Source: JAEZBP01 sp963832725
GTDB lineage: Bacteria; Myxococcota_A; Polyangia; Polyangiales; Sandaracinaceae
Reading direction: 5' to 3'
Length of the DNA stretch: 64,000 nt
Assembly: GCA_963832725.1 (NCBI GenBank)
Contig: CAWHVG010000005.1
Coordinates: 1,736,001-1,800,000 of the forward strand
Part shown: positions 51,301 through 60,084 of the stretch, piece by piece
Numbering within the stretch: position 1 is the first letter of the stretch
Layout: every line of letters starts with the position of its first letter
Program-made: the position numbers and the translations under genes
The notes under the pieces: generated by a model
What the model saw: the letters and a program-made list of their open reading frames with translations, nothing else
Told to the model about the DNA's origin: nothing
Databases searched by the model: none

Positions 51301-51455
51301 GGATCACCTCCTCGGCGAGGGCGGTTTTCGCAGACCGAGCGGCGTGCGTCCACCTCGGCCGCAGCGCCGATCGCTCGCGCCGATCGGTTTGGCGCGCCGA
51401 GACGCTCCGGAAGCGCGGTGGCGAGGTTCTTCGGCGGACTGCTACGTTGCGCCGC

Positions 51456-52407
51456 ATGAGCGTGACCACCATCGACTGCGAGTACCTCGGCTCGCCGGGC
51501 TTCGCGGCGGCGTATCTGATGGAAGAGGGCGGCAAGGCCGCGTTCGTGGAGACGAACACGAACAAAGCCGTCCCGCGCTTGCTCGAGACCCTGCACGCGC
51601 GCGGGCTCACCGAGGCCGACGTCGAGTACGTGATCATCACGCACGTGCACCTCGACCACGCCGGCGGCGCGTCGGCGCTGATGGAGGCCTGCCCGAACGC
51701 GACGCTGCTCGCGCACCCGAAGGCCGCCAGGCACGCCATCGATCCGAGCAAGCTCGTGAAGAGCGCGATGCAGGTCTACGGCGAGGACGAGTTCCGCTCC
51801 ATGTACGGCGAGATCCGGCCCATCCCCGAGAGTCGCGTCCGCGTCGTCGACGACGGCGAGCAGAATCCGCTTCGGCGAGCGCACCCTGACCTTCCTCCAC
51901 ACCCGCGGGCACGCCGATCACCACACCTGCATCCACGACTCGGGCGTGAACGGCGTCTTCACCGGCGACTCCTTCGGGCTCGTGTACCCCGCGCTCCAGA
52001 AGAACGGGCTCTTCGCCATCCCGTCCACCTCGCCGACCGACTTCGACGCCGCCGCAGCCAAGAAGAGCCTCGATCGCATCGCGTCTACCGGCGCCGAGCG
52101 CGCCTTCCTCACCCACTTCGGCGAGCAACAGGACCTGTTGGGCATCGCCGCCCAGCTCCACCCGCAGCTCGACGCCTACGGCGCCATCGTCGACGAAGCG
52201 ATGGAGAGCGGCATCGACGGAGACGCGCTGACCCGCTTCTGCGACGAGCGCGTGCAGGCGATCTTCGCGCCCTTGCTGAAAGAGCACGGCCTCGACGACG
52301 AGAAGACCCGCGCCCACCTGAAGCTCGACGCCGACCTCAACGCCCAGGGCGTCGCCTTCGCCGTCCAGAAGCTGCGCTACCGCGCCAAGAAGACCGCTCA
52401 GGGCTGA
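51456..52407 (+). CDS. Metallo-beta-lactamase-fold hydrolase, frame break at 51864
   Basis: ATG 51456. The N-terminal half has YVIITHVHLDHAGGASALME, the HxHxDH metal motif. The frame shifts at GAATC 51864-51868. Reading GATC gives DDGEQIRFGERTLTFLHTRGHADHHTCIHDSGVNGVFTGDSFGL with the second His and the bridging Asp, then LTHFGEQQDL with the last His. The repaired length is 316 residues. It belongs to the glyoxalase-II/ribonuclease-Z-like MBL superfamily; a thioesterase or lactonase role is possible but unproven. As written, both halves are open but split. Confidence 0.84.
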
Positions 52408-52467
52408 ACACGCCGCACCGTCTGCGACGCGGCGCAGCGCCAGCGACTGCAACGCCGCCCCGGAAGC

Positions 52468-53052
52468 TCAGCGCCGCCACGCGGGGCAGCGGAGAATGGG
52501 CTCGAGATCGGTCCCCGCGAGGTCCCATCCGTACCCGAGGGAGTCGAGCTCCCGGGCGAAGACATCCTCCACGAGACGACGCGAAGCCGGATCGTAATAC
52601 TCGCGCCAATCGCGCTTCGCGTGGCTCACGCCGATTCGGCGCAGCGTGGGTCGTCGACCGAGCCGGGCCTCGATCGCGTCCCCGAGCTGCACCTCCAGGG
52701 ACTCGTAGCGGAGCACCACATCGGCGTCGTCGAACCACTTCCAGTACAGCCGGTCGTCCCGAACCTGCCCCTCGAGCGTCGTCAGCAAGAGCAGGAAATG
52801 GTGGAAGGACCGACCGCGACCGCGGGCGAACCACCAGGTGACCAGCGCGTCGAAGTGGTGCCGCACCGTGGTGAAGACCTGGTAACCGGTCGGATCGCCC
52901 ATCAAGCCCTGGGCACGCACCTCGGCCAGCGTGTCATGATGCTTCGCCGACGCTTCGCCTCCGAGATCGATCAATGCCTGGGCGACCGCGCGCGACGCCG
53001 AGTGCGGAGTCGCGAGGAACACCATCTGCGCTTCATGCAGGACCACGGCCAT
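52468..53052 (-). CDS. Sulfotransferase-like protein
   Basis: ATG 53052; 194 residues. The start AQMVFLATPHSASRAVAQALIDLGG resembles the 5'-PSB loop (PAPS binding) of sulfotransferases, though the usual Lys-Thr/Ser is replaced. TGYQVFTTVRHHFDALVTWWFARG corresponds to the 3'-phosphate site (VRxPxxxxxSxW type). A C-terminal helical segment ends the protein. It is short for the family (usually 250-300), so it may be a compact Sulfotransfer_3-type enzyme. Substrate unknown. Convergent with the MBL gene. Confidence 0.65.
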   Translation of the reverse strand: MAVVLHEAQMVFLATPHSASRAVAQALIDLGGEASAKHHDTLAEVRAQGLMGDPTGYQVFTTVRHHFDALVTWWFARGRGRSFHHFLLLLTTLEGQVRDDRLYWKWFDDADVVLRYESLEVQLGDAIEARLGRRPTLRRIGVSHAKRDWREYYDPASRRLVEDVFARELDSLGYGWDLAGTDLEPILRCPAWRR

Positions 53053-53210
53053 AGGGAAGAGGGAGCATACTCGACCCGAGCTCGCCGGCTCGCGATCGCA
53101 TGCCGTCGACGCCCACGGCCCGGCGCGACGTCGTTCCGGAAGAGCTGGGCGCTGCTCGTCGACTCGCTCGAGGCCAAGTACGTCGACGCCGAGTACGAGG
53201 AGAAAGAACG

Positions 53211-54383
53211 ATGAAGGTGACGATCTGCGGAGCCGGGGTCGGCGGCGTGGCGTTGGCCTGTCAGCTCGTGGAGCGCGGCCACGAGGTGCGCCTCGTCGAG
53301 ATCGCACCCGAGCTGCGCGCCGGCGGCTACATGATCGACTTCTTCGGTCCGGGCTACGACACGGCGGAGCGGATGGAGCTCCTCGACCCGCTCGCCGGCA
53401 TCCACCAGCACATCGACAACCTCGTCTTCGTCGACGCCGACGGCTCCGAGCGCTTGCGGATTCCTTATCGCGATGTGCGCGCGGCCTTCGGCGGGCGTCA
53501 CTTCAATTTCCCGCGCGGCGATCTGGCGCGGGTGCTCTACGAGCGCCTGAACGGACGGGCCGAGGTGACCTTCGGGACCACCGTGGCCGCCTACGAGCAC
53601 GAAGGCGATCGGGTGCGCGTTCACCTCGAGAACGGCGAAGAGCACGTCACCGATCTCCTCGTCGGCGCCGACGGCATCCACTCGCGCATCCGCGATCTGA
53701 TGAGGCGCAGCCGCGGCGACGAATCCGATCCGATCCGCTTCCTCGGCTACCACGCGATCAGCTTCACGGTCCCCGCCGGCGCGGTCCCGGAGATCACCGA
53801 GCCCGCGTTCTACATGTACTCGGCGCCGCACCACGTCGCGTCGGTCTATCCCGAGAGCGGGCAGCTCGTGGTCTTCCTCGCCCACGACGCCGACGCGCCG
53901 CCCGCCGATCGCAGCGCGGAGGCCGTGCGCCGCGTCCTCGAAGAACGCTACGCCGACGCCGGATGGATCTTCGGCCGCGTCCTCGACGGCTTCGACCCGG
54001 ACCAAGAGGTCTACTTCGACGAGGTCAGCCAGGTGGAGCTCGCGCAATGGAGCGACGGCGCGGTCACCTTGCTCGGCGACGCCTGCCAGTGCGTGTCGCT
54101 GCTCGCCGGTCAGGGCGCCTCGCTCGCGATGGGCGGCGCCGAGGTGCTCGCTCGCCAGCTCGACGCAGCGGGATCGGTCGAGGACGCGCTGGCGCGCTAC
54201 CAGGCGCGCATGGGGCCGGCCGTCGCGCGCAAACAGAAGTCCGGGCGCCGCATGGCCGACTGGTTCGTCCCCGCGACCCAACGCCACGTGGTGCTCTCGC
54301 GGGTGTTCATGCGGATGCTCAAGGTGCCGGGGCTGCGCCGCCTCGCCGCGAGCGGCGTGGACTCCAGCGCGATCGGCAACTGA
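53211..54383 (+). CDS. FAD-dependent monooxygenase (aromatic hydroxylase-like)
   Basis: ATG 53211 follows GAGGAG by about 9 bp; 390 residues. The GxGxxG fold is KVTICGAGVGGVALACQLVERGHEVRLVE; the DG motif is LLVGADGIHSRIRDLM; the GD motif with substrate-side residues is AVTLLGDACQCVSLLAGQGASLAMGGAEVLA. This is the group-A flavin monooxygenase pattern shared by p-hydroxybenzoate-like hydroxylases, squalene/zeaxanthin epoxidases and TetX-type tetracycline-inactivating enzymes. The substrate cannot be told. The ATGA overlaps the stop of an upstream frame ending EAKYVDAEYEEKER, which may be the tail of a lost coupled gene. Confidence 0.88.
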   Translation: MKVTICGAGVGGVALACQLVERGHEVRLVEIAPELRAGGYMIDFFGPGYDTAERMELLDPLAGIHQHIDNLVFVDADGSERLRIPYRDVRAAFGGRHFNFPRGDLARVLYERLNGRAEVTFGTTVAAYEHEGDRVRVHLENGEEHVTDLLVGADGIHSRIRDLMRRSRGDESDPIRFLGYHAISFTVPAGAVPEITEPAFYMYSAPHHVASVYPESGQLVVFLAHDADAPPADRSAEAVRRVLEERYADAGWIFGRVLDGFDPDQEVYFDEVSQVELAQWSDGAVTLLGDACQCVSLLAGQGASLAMGGAEVLARQLDAAGSVEDALARYQARMGPAVARKQKSGRRMADWFVPATQRHVVLSRVFMRMLKVPGLRRLAASGVDSSAIGN

Positions 54384-54717
54384 ACGCTCGACGTGGCCGT
54401 CCACCGACCTTCGGCCCGCCTCCGACGCGAGGATGAGCGGCCGCGCCGGCGCACGCCGGTCCGGGACGAACCAAAGAGACCACGCGGTCGCCCTCCCATC
54501 ACAGTGGCTCAACGCCACACGCTGGCCATCGAGTGTGCTCCCCTGCCACGAAACCGTACGGTCGAGCCGAATACGGTGTGGCATCAATGCACTCCCCGGC
54601 GGAGCGTCACGGAGATGCCACAGATTTTGTCGCCTCCACTCTTGAAGACGTCCATCACGGGACTAATGAGGGTGGCTGTTTCAAGGCAAACCGTCGCTTG
54701 GAATAGGAGCTTTTTTC
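54384..54717. other. Intergenic DNA without recognised features
   Basis: Only the ribosome binding site TAGGAGC upstream of ATG 54718 is clear. No gene or repeat seen; the promoter of the lipoprotein gene should lie here. Confidence 0.45.
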
Positions 54718-55692
54718 ATGCGTATGCGATTCATTCTCAGCCTCCTCGCCAGCTCGCTCGCGGTGGTCGCGCCGGGCTGTCACTCGAGGAACGAGCTCGA
54801 CGCGGGACCGACCCCGGGCACCGACGCGGGCGGGCATCACTCTACCGACTCGAGCGTGCCCCACACCGACTCCTCAATCCCCTCGGGCGACATCACCATG
54901 GCGCAGCTCACCAACCCGAGCGCCAGCGGCCACCCGAGCTCGGGCTCCACGGTGACCGTCGCCGGCCCGCTCGTCGCGCTGACCCCGCGCCTCTTCATCT
55001 CGCAGTCGAGCACGTCGATGAAGTGCCTCTTCGCCCTCTGGGTCGGCACCCCGGACGGCGGCGACTACAGCGGCGTCGAGGTCATCGACCGCTTCCTGCC
55101 CCCGAGCGGCATGGACTGCTTCTCCGCGCCGCCGAACGTCCTCCAGGACGTCAACATCGGCGACGCCGTCACCGCGCTGAGCGGCACCTACGACGAGTAC
55201 TGCCCGTCCGGTTCGAGCTGCCCCCCGGGGACCTCGGCGGAGCTCGACGTCACGATGGGCTCCTTCACCAAGGGGAGCGCGGGCAGCGCGCCCACGCCGA
55301 CCTCCGTCAGCGTCACCGACATCGCCGGGATGGGCACCAGCGGGGCGCGCGACGCGGCGCTCCAGGGGTCCCTCGTCATGCTCACCGGGACCGTCCTGCA
55401 GGTGGCGCCGTCGATGTCGAACTACAACGTGATGATGGTCTCCGACGCGTCGAGCGGCAGCACCACCATGCCGATCTCGGTCTCCAAGTACCCGGGCGTC
55501 GGCTGCCAGCGCACCACCCTGAGCGCGATGAGCACGGGCGACACCGTCGGCGACATCACCGGCGTCCTCCAGTACTCGTTCGGCCAGTGGATCATCCAGC
55601 CCCGCCAGGACGCCGACCTCCCCGGCGTCGCCTGCTCGGACGGCGGCGTGCCGGCGCCCGACGGCGGCGTGCCGGACGGCGGCGGAGCCTGA
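54718..55692 (+). CDS. OB-fold-like surface lipoprotein
   Basis: ATG 54718 with TAGGAG upstream; MRMRFILSLLASSLAVVAPGC, lipobox-type with Cys at ~21; 324 residues. The linker has Asp/Ala-Gly and Ser/His runs. Two similar beta modules follow: ASGHPSSGSTVTVAGPLVALTPRLFISQSS...IGDAVTALSGTYDEYC and GARDAALQGSLVMLTGTVLQVAPSMSNYNVMMVSD...GDTVGDITGVLQYSFGQWIIQPR. The 'G-S-x-V-x-x-x-G-x-V' and 'GDxVxxxxGxLxYSFGxWIIxPR' patterns are like OB-fold modules of secreted nucleases (YhcR-type), but no nuclease domain is present. It ends DGGVPAPDGGVPDGGGA. Confidence 0.8.
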   Translation: MRMRFILSLLASSLAVVAPGCHSRNELDAGPTPGTDAGGHHSTDSSVPHTDSSIPSGDITMAQLTNPSASGHPSSGSTVTVAGPLVALTPRLFISQSSTSMKCLFALWVGTPDGGDYSGVEVIDRFLPPSGMDCFSAPPNVLQDVNIGDAVTALSGTYDEYCPSGSSCPPGTSAELDVTMGSFTKGSAGSAPTPTSVSVTDIAGMGTSGARDAALQGSLVMLTGTVLQVAPSMSNYNVMMVSDASSGSTTMPISVSKYPGVGCQRTTLSAMSTGDTVGDITGVLQYSFGQWIIQPRQDADLPGVACSDGGVPAPDGGVPDGGGA

Positions 55693-55857
55693 GCGCTGCC
55701 AAGTCGTGGGCTGCTCCCGCTGCCGCGGGAGGCCCACCGGCTACGACCGCGTCGGGCCTCGCCTCGTGGCTCCAGCTCGTGGGCGCGGTCCCGGCCGGCT
55801 TCCAGCTCAGCAGCTGCATCGCCTCGCTCATCTGAGCCGCGCGGCCCGAGAGAGCGA

Positions 55858-55887
55858 AGAGGCCGCCGTCGCAGGACGGCAGCCTCT
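55858..55887. terminator. Stem-loop between convergent genes
   Basis: AGAGGCCGCCGTC (55858-55870) and GACGGCAGCCTCT (55875-55887) pair at 12 of 13 positions around a GCAG loop. It lies between the convergent ends of the lipoprotein gene (55692) and the COG4705 gene (55912), 24 bp from the latter. No T-run, as is common in GC-rich genomes. Confidence 0.75.
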
Positions 55888-55911
55888 CTCGCGATCGGAT
55901 AGGGTCGCGCG

Positions 55912-56724
55912 TCACTCGGGGTCGGTGGTCACCGTCACCGGCGCGGGCACGAGCTCGTCGCGCTTCGACACCGAGAGGTACGCGACGAGGCCGAGGATGC
56001 CGCCGAGGAAGAGCACCGTCGTCACGGTCGGGCCGAGCCCGAGGCCGCCGTGGGCGTGCGACTGGGTGAGGAAGTCGCCGATCGACGCGCCGAGCGGCCG
56101 GGTCAGGATGTAACCGATCCAGAACGCCGTCACCGCGTTCATCTTCAGGAAGTAGTAGCCGGCGGTGGTCAGCGCGATGAGCCCGCCGAAGAGGAAGAGC
56201 GAGGGCAGGTAGCCGAGCCCGAGCTGCTCCGCGATGAGATCCCCCGCGGCCGTACCGAGGGCGAACGTGAAGAGGATGGTCAGCCAGTAGAAGGCCTCGC
56301 GCCGCCGCGTGTAGATCGAGTGGATCGAGAGCGTCTTCTCCTGCGCGTACCAGACCGCGAAGGTGACCGCGAGCGCGACCGAGAAGACCGCGGTGGTGAG
56401 GATGAGCGGGACGCCGAGGTTGTCGGTGAGGTTGTCGGTGATCAGCGTGCCGACCACGCTGATGAAGACGACGGCCAGCCAGTAGATCGACGGGACGTAC
56501 TTCGGCGCGCGGAACTGCAGCACCAGGACCACCCCGAGAAGGGCGGCCATCAGGATGCTCGTGTTGGTCAGCCCGAGGCCGAGGTTCATGTTCAGGTAAT
56601 CGGCCGCCGTCTCGCCGACCGTCGTACACAGGATCTTGATGATCCAGAAGAAAACCGTGACCGCGGGGACCTTGTTCAGAAGCTCCCTGGCCGCGCTGGG
56701 CGTATCCGATGCCGTGCTCGTCAT
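55912..56724 (-). CDS. COG4705-type multi-helix membrane protein
   Basis: ATG 56724; 270 residues with about eight membrane helices (VFFWIIKILCTTVGETAADYL, ILMAALLGVVLVLQF, IYWLAVVFISVVGTLI, LILTTAVFSVALAVTFAVWYA, AFYWLTILFTFALGTAAGDLIAE, LFLFGGLIALTTAGYYFL, AFWIGYILTRPLGASIGDFL and VTTVLFLGGILGLVAYL). The repeated TxGExxADYL, GTAAGDLIAE and RPLGASIGDF motifs, two internal halves each with a GD/GE pair, match the COG4705 family, annotated in databases as a membrane-anchored protein of unknown function. A duplicated half-unit and charged residues in helices suggest a transporter. Confidence 0.85.
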   Translation of the reverse strand: MTSTASDTPSAARELLNKVPAVTVFFWIIKILCTTVGETAADYLNMNLGLGLTNTSILMAALLGVVLVLQFRAPKYVPSIYWLAVVFISVVGTLITDNLTDNLGVPLILTTAVFSVALAVTFAVWYAQEKTLSIHSIYTRRREAFYWLTILFTFALGTAAGDLIAEQLGLGYLPSLFLFGGLIALTTAGYYFLKMNAVTAFWIGYILTRPLGASIGDFLTQSHAHGGLGLGPTVTTVLFLGGILGLVAYLSVSKRDELVPAPVTVTTDPE

Positions 56725-57245
56725 GATCGCATCCTTCCTGGCTGGTCCAGGTGTCCCGTCGCGGTCCGTGGGCCGTGCGTCGCCTGGCTGACCGTCTCTC
56801 AGCCGACACCCTACGCACGCCGCCCTAACGGGCGCTGAACGCTCTGGCGGTTCGCGCGAACGAGCGGCGAGAGGAGCGAGCGCGAACGAGCGCCCGGACG
56901 GCGACGAGAGGCCCGATGGGCGCGGGCCGAGCACCTCCGGAGGGGCCACGCGAACTGCTCGTGCGCACCGACGCGCGGCAAGGTCCGCGGCGCTTGCGGT
57001 CGCCCGGGCGGAGGCCGGAGCGCGGCGTCGCGCCGGACCACACGCGTGTCCTCACCGCGACGGTGCCGTGGAGCGTGAGCGCGGTGCTCGCCGCGGATCG
57101 GATCCTGCTGCCTCGAATCTCGAATGGATGAGACGGCGGCCGTGACGTGGACGGGCGAGCGATCCGGGCACCGGGGCGAGAACGCAGCTCCGACGACGCT
57201 CGCCCCCGAGACCGACCGCCGAGCACATCGATGACGGAGGAGACG
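56725..57245. other. Intergenic DNA without recognised features
   Basis: A 521-bp gap between divergent genes. I find no gene, repeat or hairpin that stands out; both promoters should lie here. Confidence 0.5.
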
Positions 57246-58202
57246 ATGGCGACGATGAAGGCGGTTCGCTTTCACGAGTACGGCGGGCCCGAGGTCTTGC
57301 GCTTCGAGGACGCGCCGCGGCCCGCGCCGGGCGAAGGCGAGATCCTGGTGCGCGTGCGGACGGCGGGCGTGAACCCGGTCGATTGGAAGATCGCGGCCGG
57401 GTACATGAAAGAGAGGCTGAAGCTCTCGCTCCCGCACGTGGTGGGGCGCGACTTCTCGGGCACGGTGGAGCAGGTGGGCCGACGCGTCGCGGGCTTCTCG
57501 CCCGGCGACGACGTCTTCGGCCGGACCTCCTCCGCGCACGACGGCCCCGAGGCGCTCTTCGCCGTCGTCACGCCGGGCGACGTCGCCAACACACCGCGCG
57601 GCCTCGACCACGCGCTGGCGGCGGCCATCCCGACCGCCGGCCTGGCCGCCTGGCAGGCCCTCTTCGACAAAGACGGCGAGCCGATGATCGATCTGCGCCC
57701 CGGCCAGACCGTGCTCATCCACGGCGCGGCCGGCGGCGTCGGGACCTTCGCCGTCCAGCTCGCCAAGTGGAGAGGCGCGCAGGTCATCGCGACCGCGGCC
57801 GGCGAGCACGAAGAGTACCTGCGCGAGCTCGGCGCCGACATCTTCGTCGACTACGAGAAGCAGCGCTTCGAGGACGTCGCGAAGCGCGTCGACGCCGTGC
57901 TCGACACCATCGGCGGCGACACCCAGGAGCGCTCCATCCACGTGCTCCGCCTGGGCGGCATCCTCGTCTCCCTGGTCGGCATCCAGTCCGATGGGCTCGC
58001 CAAACAGCGAGGCGTGCGCGTGAAGAGCTTCATGTCCACCACCTCGACCGCCGCCCTGACCAAGCTGGCCGACCTGGTCAACCGAGGCACCGTGAAGATC
58101 GCGATCTCCGAGCGCTTCCCGCTCGAGCAGGCTCGCGAAGCCTACGCGCACAACCGCGAAGGCCACACCCAGGGCAAGATCGTCCTCGACGTCGGCGCAT
58201 GA
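57246..58202 (+). CDS. Zinc-independent NADP-dependent quinone/alkenal oxidoreductase (MDR family)
   Basis: ATG 57246 is spaced 4-5 bp from GGAGGA; an ATG six bases further on is also possible. A 318-residue medium-chain dehydrogenase/reductase without catalytic zinc: MKAVRFHEYGGPEVLRFEDAPRPAPGEGEILVRVRTAGVNPVDWKI, DFSGTVEQVG, then the Rossmann motif VLIHGAAGGVGTFAVQLAKWRGAQVIATA and IGGDTQERSIHVLRLGGILVSLVG. It ends GHTQGKIVLDV. Related to quinone oxidoreductase/zeta-crystallin. It likely reduces quinones or alpha,beta-unsaturated carbonyls. Cytoplasmic. Confidence 0.93.
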   Translation: MATMKAVRFHEYGGPEVLRFEDAPRPAPGEGEILVRVRTAGVNPVDWKIAAGYMKERLKLSLPHVVGRDFSGTVEQVGRRVAGFSPGDDVFGRTSSAHDGPEALFAVVTPGDVANTPRGLDHALAAAIPTAGLAAWQALFDKDGEPMIDLRPGQTVLIHGAAGGVGTFAVQLAKWRGAQVIATAAGEHEEYLRELGADIFVDYEKQRFEDVAKRVDAVLDTIGGDTQERSIHVLRLGGILVSLVGIQSDGLAKQRGVRVKSFMSTTSTAALTKLADLVNRGTVKIAISERFPLEQAREAYAHNREGHTQGKIVLDVGA

Positions 58203-58226
58203 GGGCGGCTGGCGAGCTCGAGAGGC

Positions 58227-59042
58227 TCACTCGCAGCGCGGGAACTGCGCCGCGCCTGGCACGTCGCCGGCTTCCATGAAGGGGATGCCGCTGTCCTCGA
58301 GCACGTGGCCCCACACGTCGGTGATACGGAACGTGTAGGGGCCGGGCCCCATCCCCGACGCCTCGACGAAGTAGTTGTAGTCGAGGCGCGGCACCTCGTG
58401 GAACGTCCCGTCGTCGGCCAGGTACTCGAAGCGTTCGATGGCGTAGCGGTGATTGCGGATCTGCACCGCCGTCCACCACTGATTGCTGCCCTGCTTGAAG
58501 TGGTAGACCACCGGCCCGCTGACGTCGCAGGGCACGTAGGACCAGGAGATGGACACCCGGCCGGCGCTCAGGGCGGCGATCTGTTCGAACGCCTGCGGGC
58601 TCAGATCGATGTCGCCCGGCTGGCACTCCGGGCACTGGTCGACGATGCGCACCGTCACCTCGCCCGAGGGCCCGACCACGTGCGCGCAGGCCCCGCAGGG
58701 CGCCGAGCCCATGTAGTCGGTGTGGTTCATCGCGCCGACCATCAGATCGCCCGGGCTGGGCGGGAAGCTGCAGTTCCCCGACCCGTCGGCCGAGTAATAC
58801 GTCCCGTCGCCCGAGTGCGAAGCAGGAGCCGGCGAGCAGCTCGTCGGCGGCCCCGAGTCGGCGGCCGGCGTGGATGCGTCGGGCGTCGACATCGAGCCGG
58901 AGTCCCGCCCCGGCGCGCTCGCGTCGTGCCGCGCGCCGCTCGCGTCCGCGTCCCCGCCAGACGATCCCGCGTCGCTGCCCGTGCCCCCGCCGCCGCACGC
59001 GCAACAGACCAGCACGGCGACCCATCCGATGAAGCGGCTCAT
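58227..59042 (-). CDS. Expansin-like (EXLX) lipoprotein
   Basis: ATG 59042: MSRFIGWVAVLVCCACG, lipoprotein-type signal; 271 residues with an Asp/Ala/Ser linker. Domain 1 (~70-160) is a double-psi barrel: GDGTYYSADGSGNCSFPP, MVGAMNHTDY, CGACAHVVGPSGEVTVRIVDQCPECQPGDIDLSPQAFEQIA, where the VRIVDQCPEC...DIDLS block includes the key Asp of expansin/GH45-like folds. Domain 2 (~165-271) has aromatic beta-strands (VVYHFKQGSNQWWTAVQIRNHRYAIERFEYL). Bacterial expansins loosen cellulose or peptidoglycan by binding without hydrolysis; here the surface-lipoprotein form suggests wall or matrix contact. Confidence 0.86.
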   Translation of the reverse strand: MSRFIGWVAVLVCCACGGGGTGSDAGSSGGDADASGARHDASAPGRDSGSMSTPDASTPAADSGPPTSCSPAPASHSGDGTYYSADGSGNCSFPPSPGDLMVGAMNHTDYMGSAPCGACAHVVGPSGEVTVRIVDQCPECQPGDIDLSPQAFEQIAALSAGRVSISWSYVPCDVSGPVVYHFKQGSNQWWTAVQIRNHRYAIERFEYLADDGTFHEVPRLDYNYFVEASGMGPGPYTFRITDVWGHVLEDSGIPFMEAGDVPGAAQFPRCE

Positions 59043-59068
59043 GGCGACCATGATGCCACGAGCAGGGG

Positions 59069-60037
59069 TCAGGGTTCGACGAACGTCCCTCGCCGGAGCC
59101 GCCGTCGGAGCATCTGCACGCTCGGCTCGACGCAGCCGTAGTGCACGCACTGACGGGCGACGACGAGGACGTCGCGCCGCTCGACGCGCACCTCGAGGAG
59201 CACCGCCGGCTCGCCATGCTCCCACACCGTGCCGAGCTCGACGAGGCGATGGTTGCGAACAGCGTACGCCTCCAGCGATCGTCTGCCCGGAAAGCGCAGC
59301 GCCACGACCGCGTCCTCGCGCCGGTCCCCGTCGACGTCGCCGAAGACCACGCTTTCGAAGTGGCCGTCCCGGTACGCGAGAGTCGGCCACGACACCTCCC
59401 GAACCGTCGACACGCGGGGTACGCGCGCGAAGTCGACGGTACGACCGAACACGCACGCATTGATCGTGTCGAGGACTTGCTCCGTGGACGCAGCGCAACC
59501 GTGCACGTTTTCGGGCTCGTCGCAGCGGCGCTCCATTGCACGAACCACCGGTCTCACCGCCCGCTGGCAGGCCACGAAGCGCGCCGACGCCGGCGGAGCA
59601 CGTTCGAGCACGTCCCGGAGGCAGCCACGCGACCGCGCCCCGGTCTCGCCGGTGACGATCCAACGACCCTCGACGCGGCGCAGCTCGACCACCTTCTCGT
59701 GAAAGGCGAGCTGCCCATCTCCGCCGTACCAGCCTCGATCGACCAAGGTCACCCGCTCGGGCGTGGCGTCGACGATGTGCAGCTCGCCGATCTCCAAATA
59801 CGCGCCGAGCAGTTGCATTCGCATTCGCAGCCGAGCGCGTGGCGCGTTCACTTCGCCGTAGAGGCACTCCAAGGTGGACGCGAACCCGTTCAGGTATGCC
59901 TCTGGGTCCGTTGGGCCGAGCTCGACCAGGTCCCGGTAGGCCGCCTCCGCCTCCGCCCCCGGCCGCACCTGCGCGAGCGCGGTCGAAGGCAGCAAGGCGA
60001 CGAAGACGACGAAGCGCGCGACGATGTTCACGTCCAT
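59069..60037 (-). CDS. Exported protein with an FG-GAP-like unit
   Basis: ATG 60037 (a second in-frame ATG is at 60073): MDVNIVARFVVFVALLPSTALAQ signal peptide, 322 residues. The N-terminal ~200 residues are mixed alpha/beta with several Cys (TLECLYGEV, GCLRDVLERAPP, ACQRAVRPVVRAMERRCDE), unlike known domains. Near residue 225-245 VSWPTLAYRDGHFESVVFGDVDGDRREDAVVALRFPGR is a single calcium-binding FG-GAP/VCBS-type unit (DVDGDRREDAVV). Function unknown; periplasmic or surface. Confidence 0.72.
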   Translation of the reverse strand: MDVNIVARFVVFVALLPSTALAQVRPGAEAEAAYRDLVELGPTDPEAYLNGFASTLECLYGEVNAPRARLRMRMQLLGAYLEIGELHIVDATPERVTLVDRGWYGGDGQLAFHEKVVELRRVEGRWIVTGETGARSRGCLRDVLERAPPASARFVACQRAVRPVVRAMERRCDEPENVHGCAASTEQVLDTINACVFGRTVDFARVPRVSTVREVSWPTLAYRDGHFESVVFGDVDGDRREDAVVALRFPGRRSLEAYAVRNHRLVELGTVWEHGEPAVLLEVRVERRDVLVVARQCVHYGCVEPSVQMLRRRLRRGTFVEP

Positions 60038-60084
60038 CGAACTCCACCCGAACCCAGCTTTGTTCCGATCCATCCTGGTACACT

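Noticed and set aside
51456..52407. Two separate MBL genes
   Set aside because: The two halves are complementary parts of one fold joined by a one-base correction at 51864.
53211..54383. TetX tetracycline-inactivating enzyme
   Set aside because: Only the general flavin monooxygenase motifs are visible; substrate-specific residues cannot be judged by eye.
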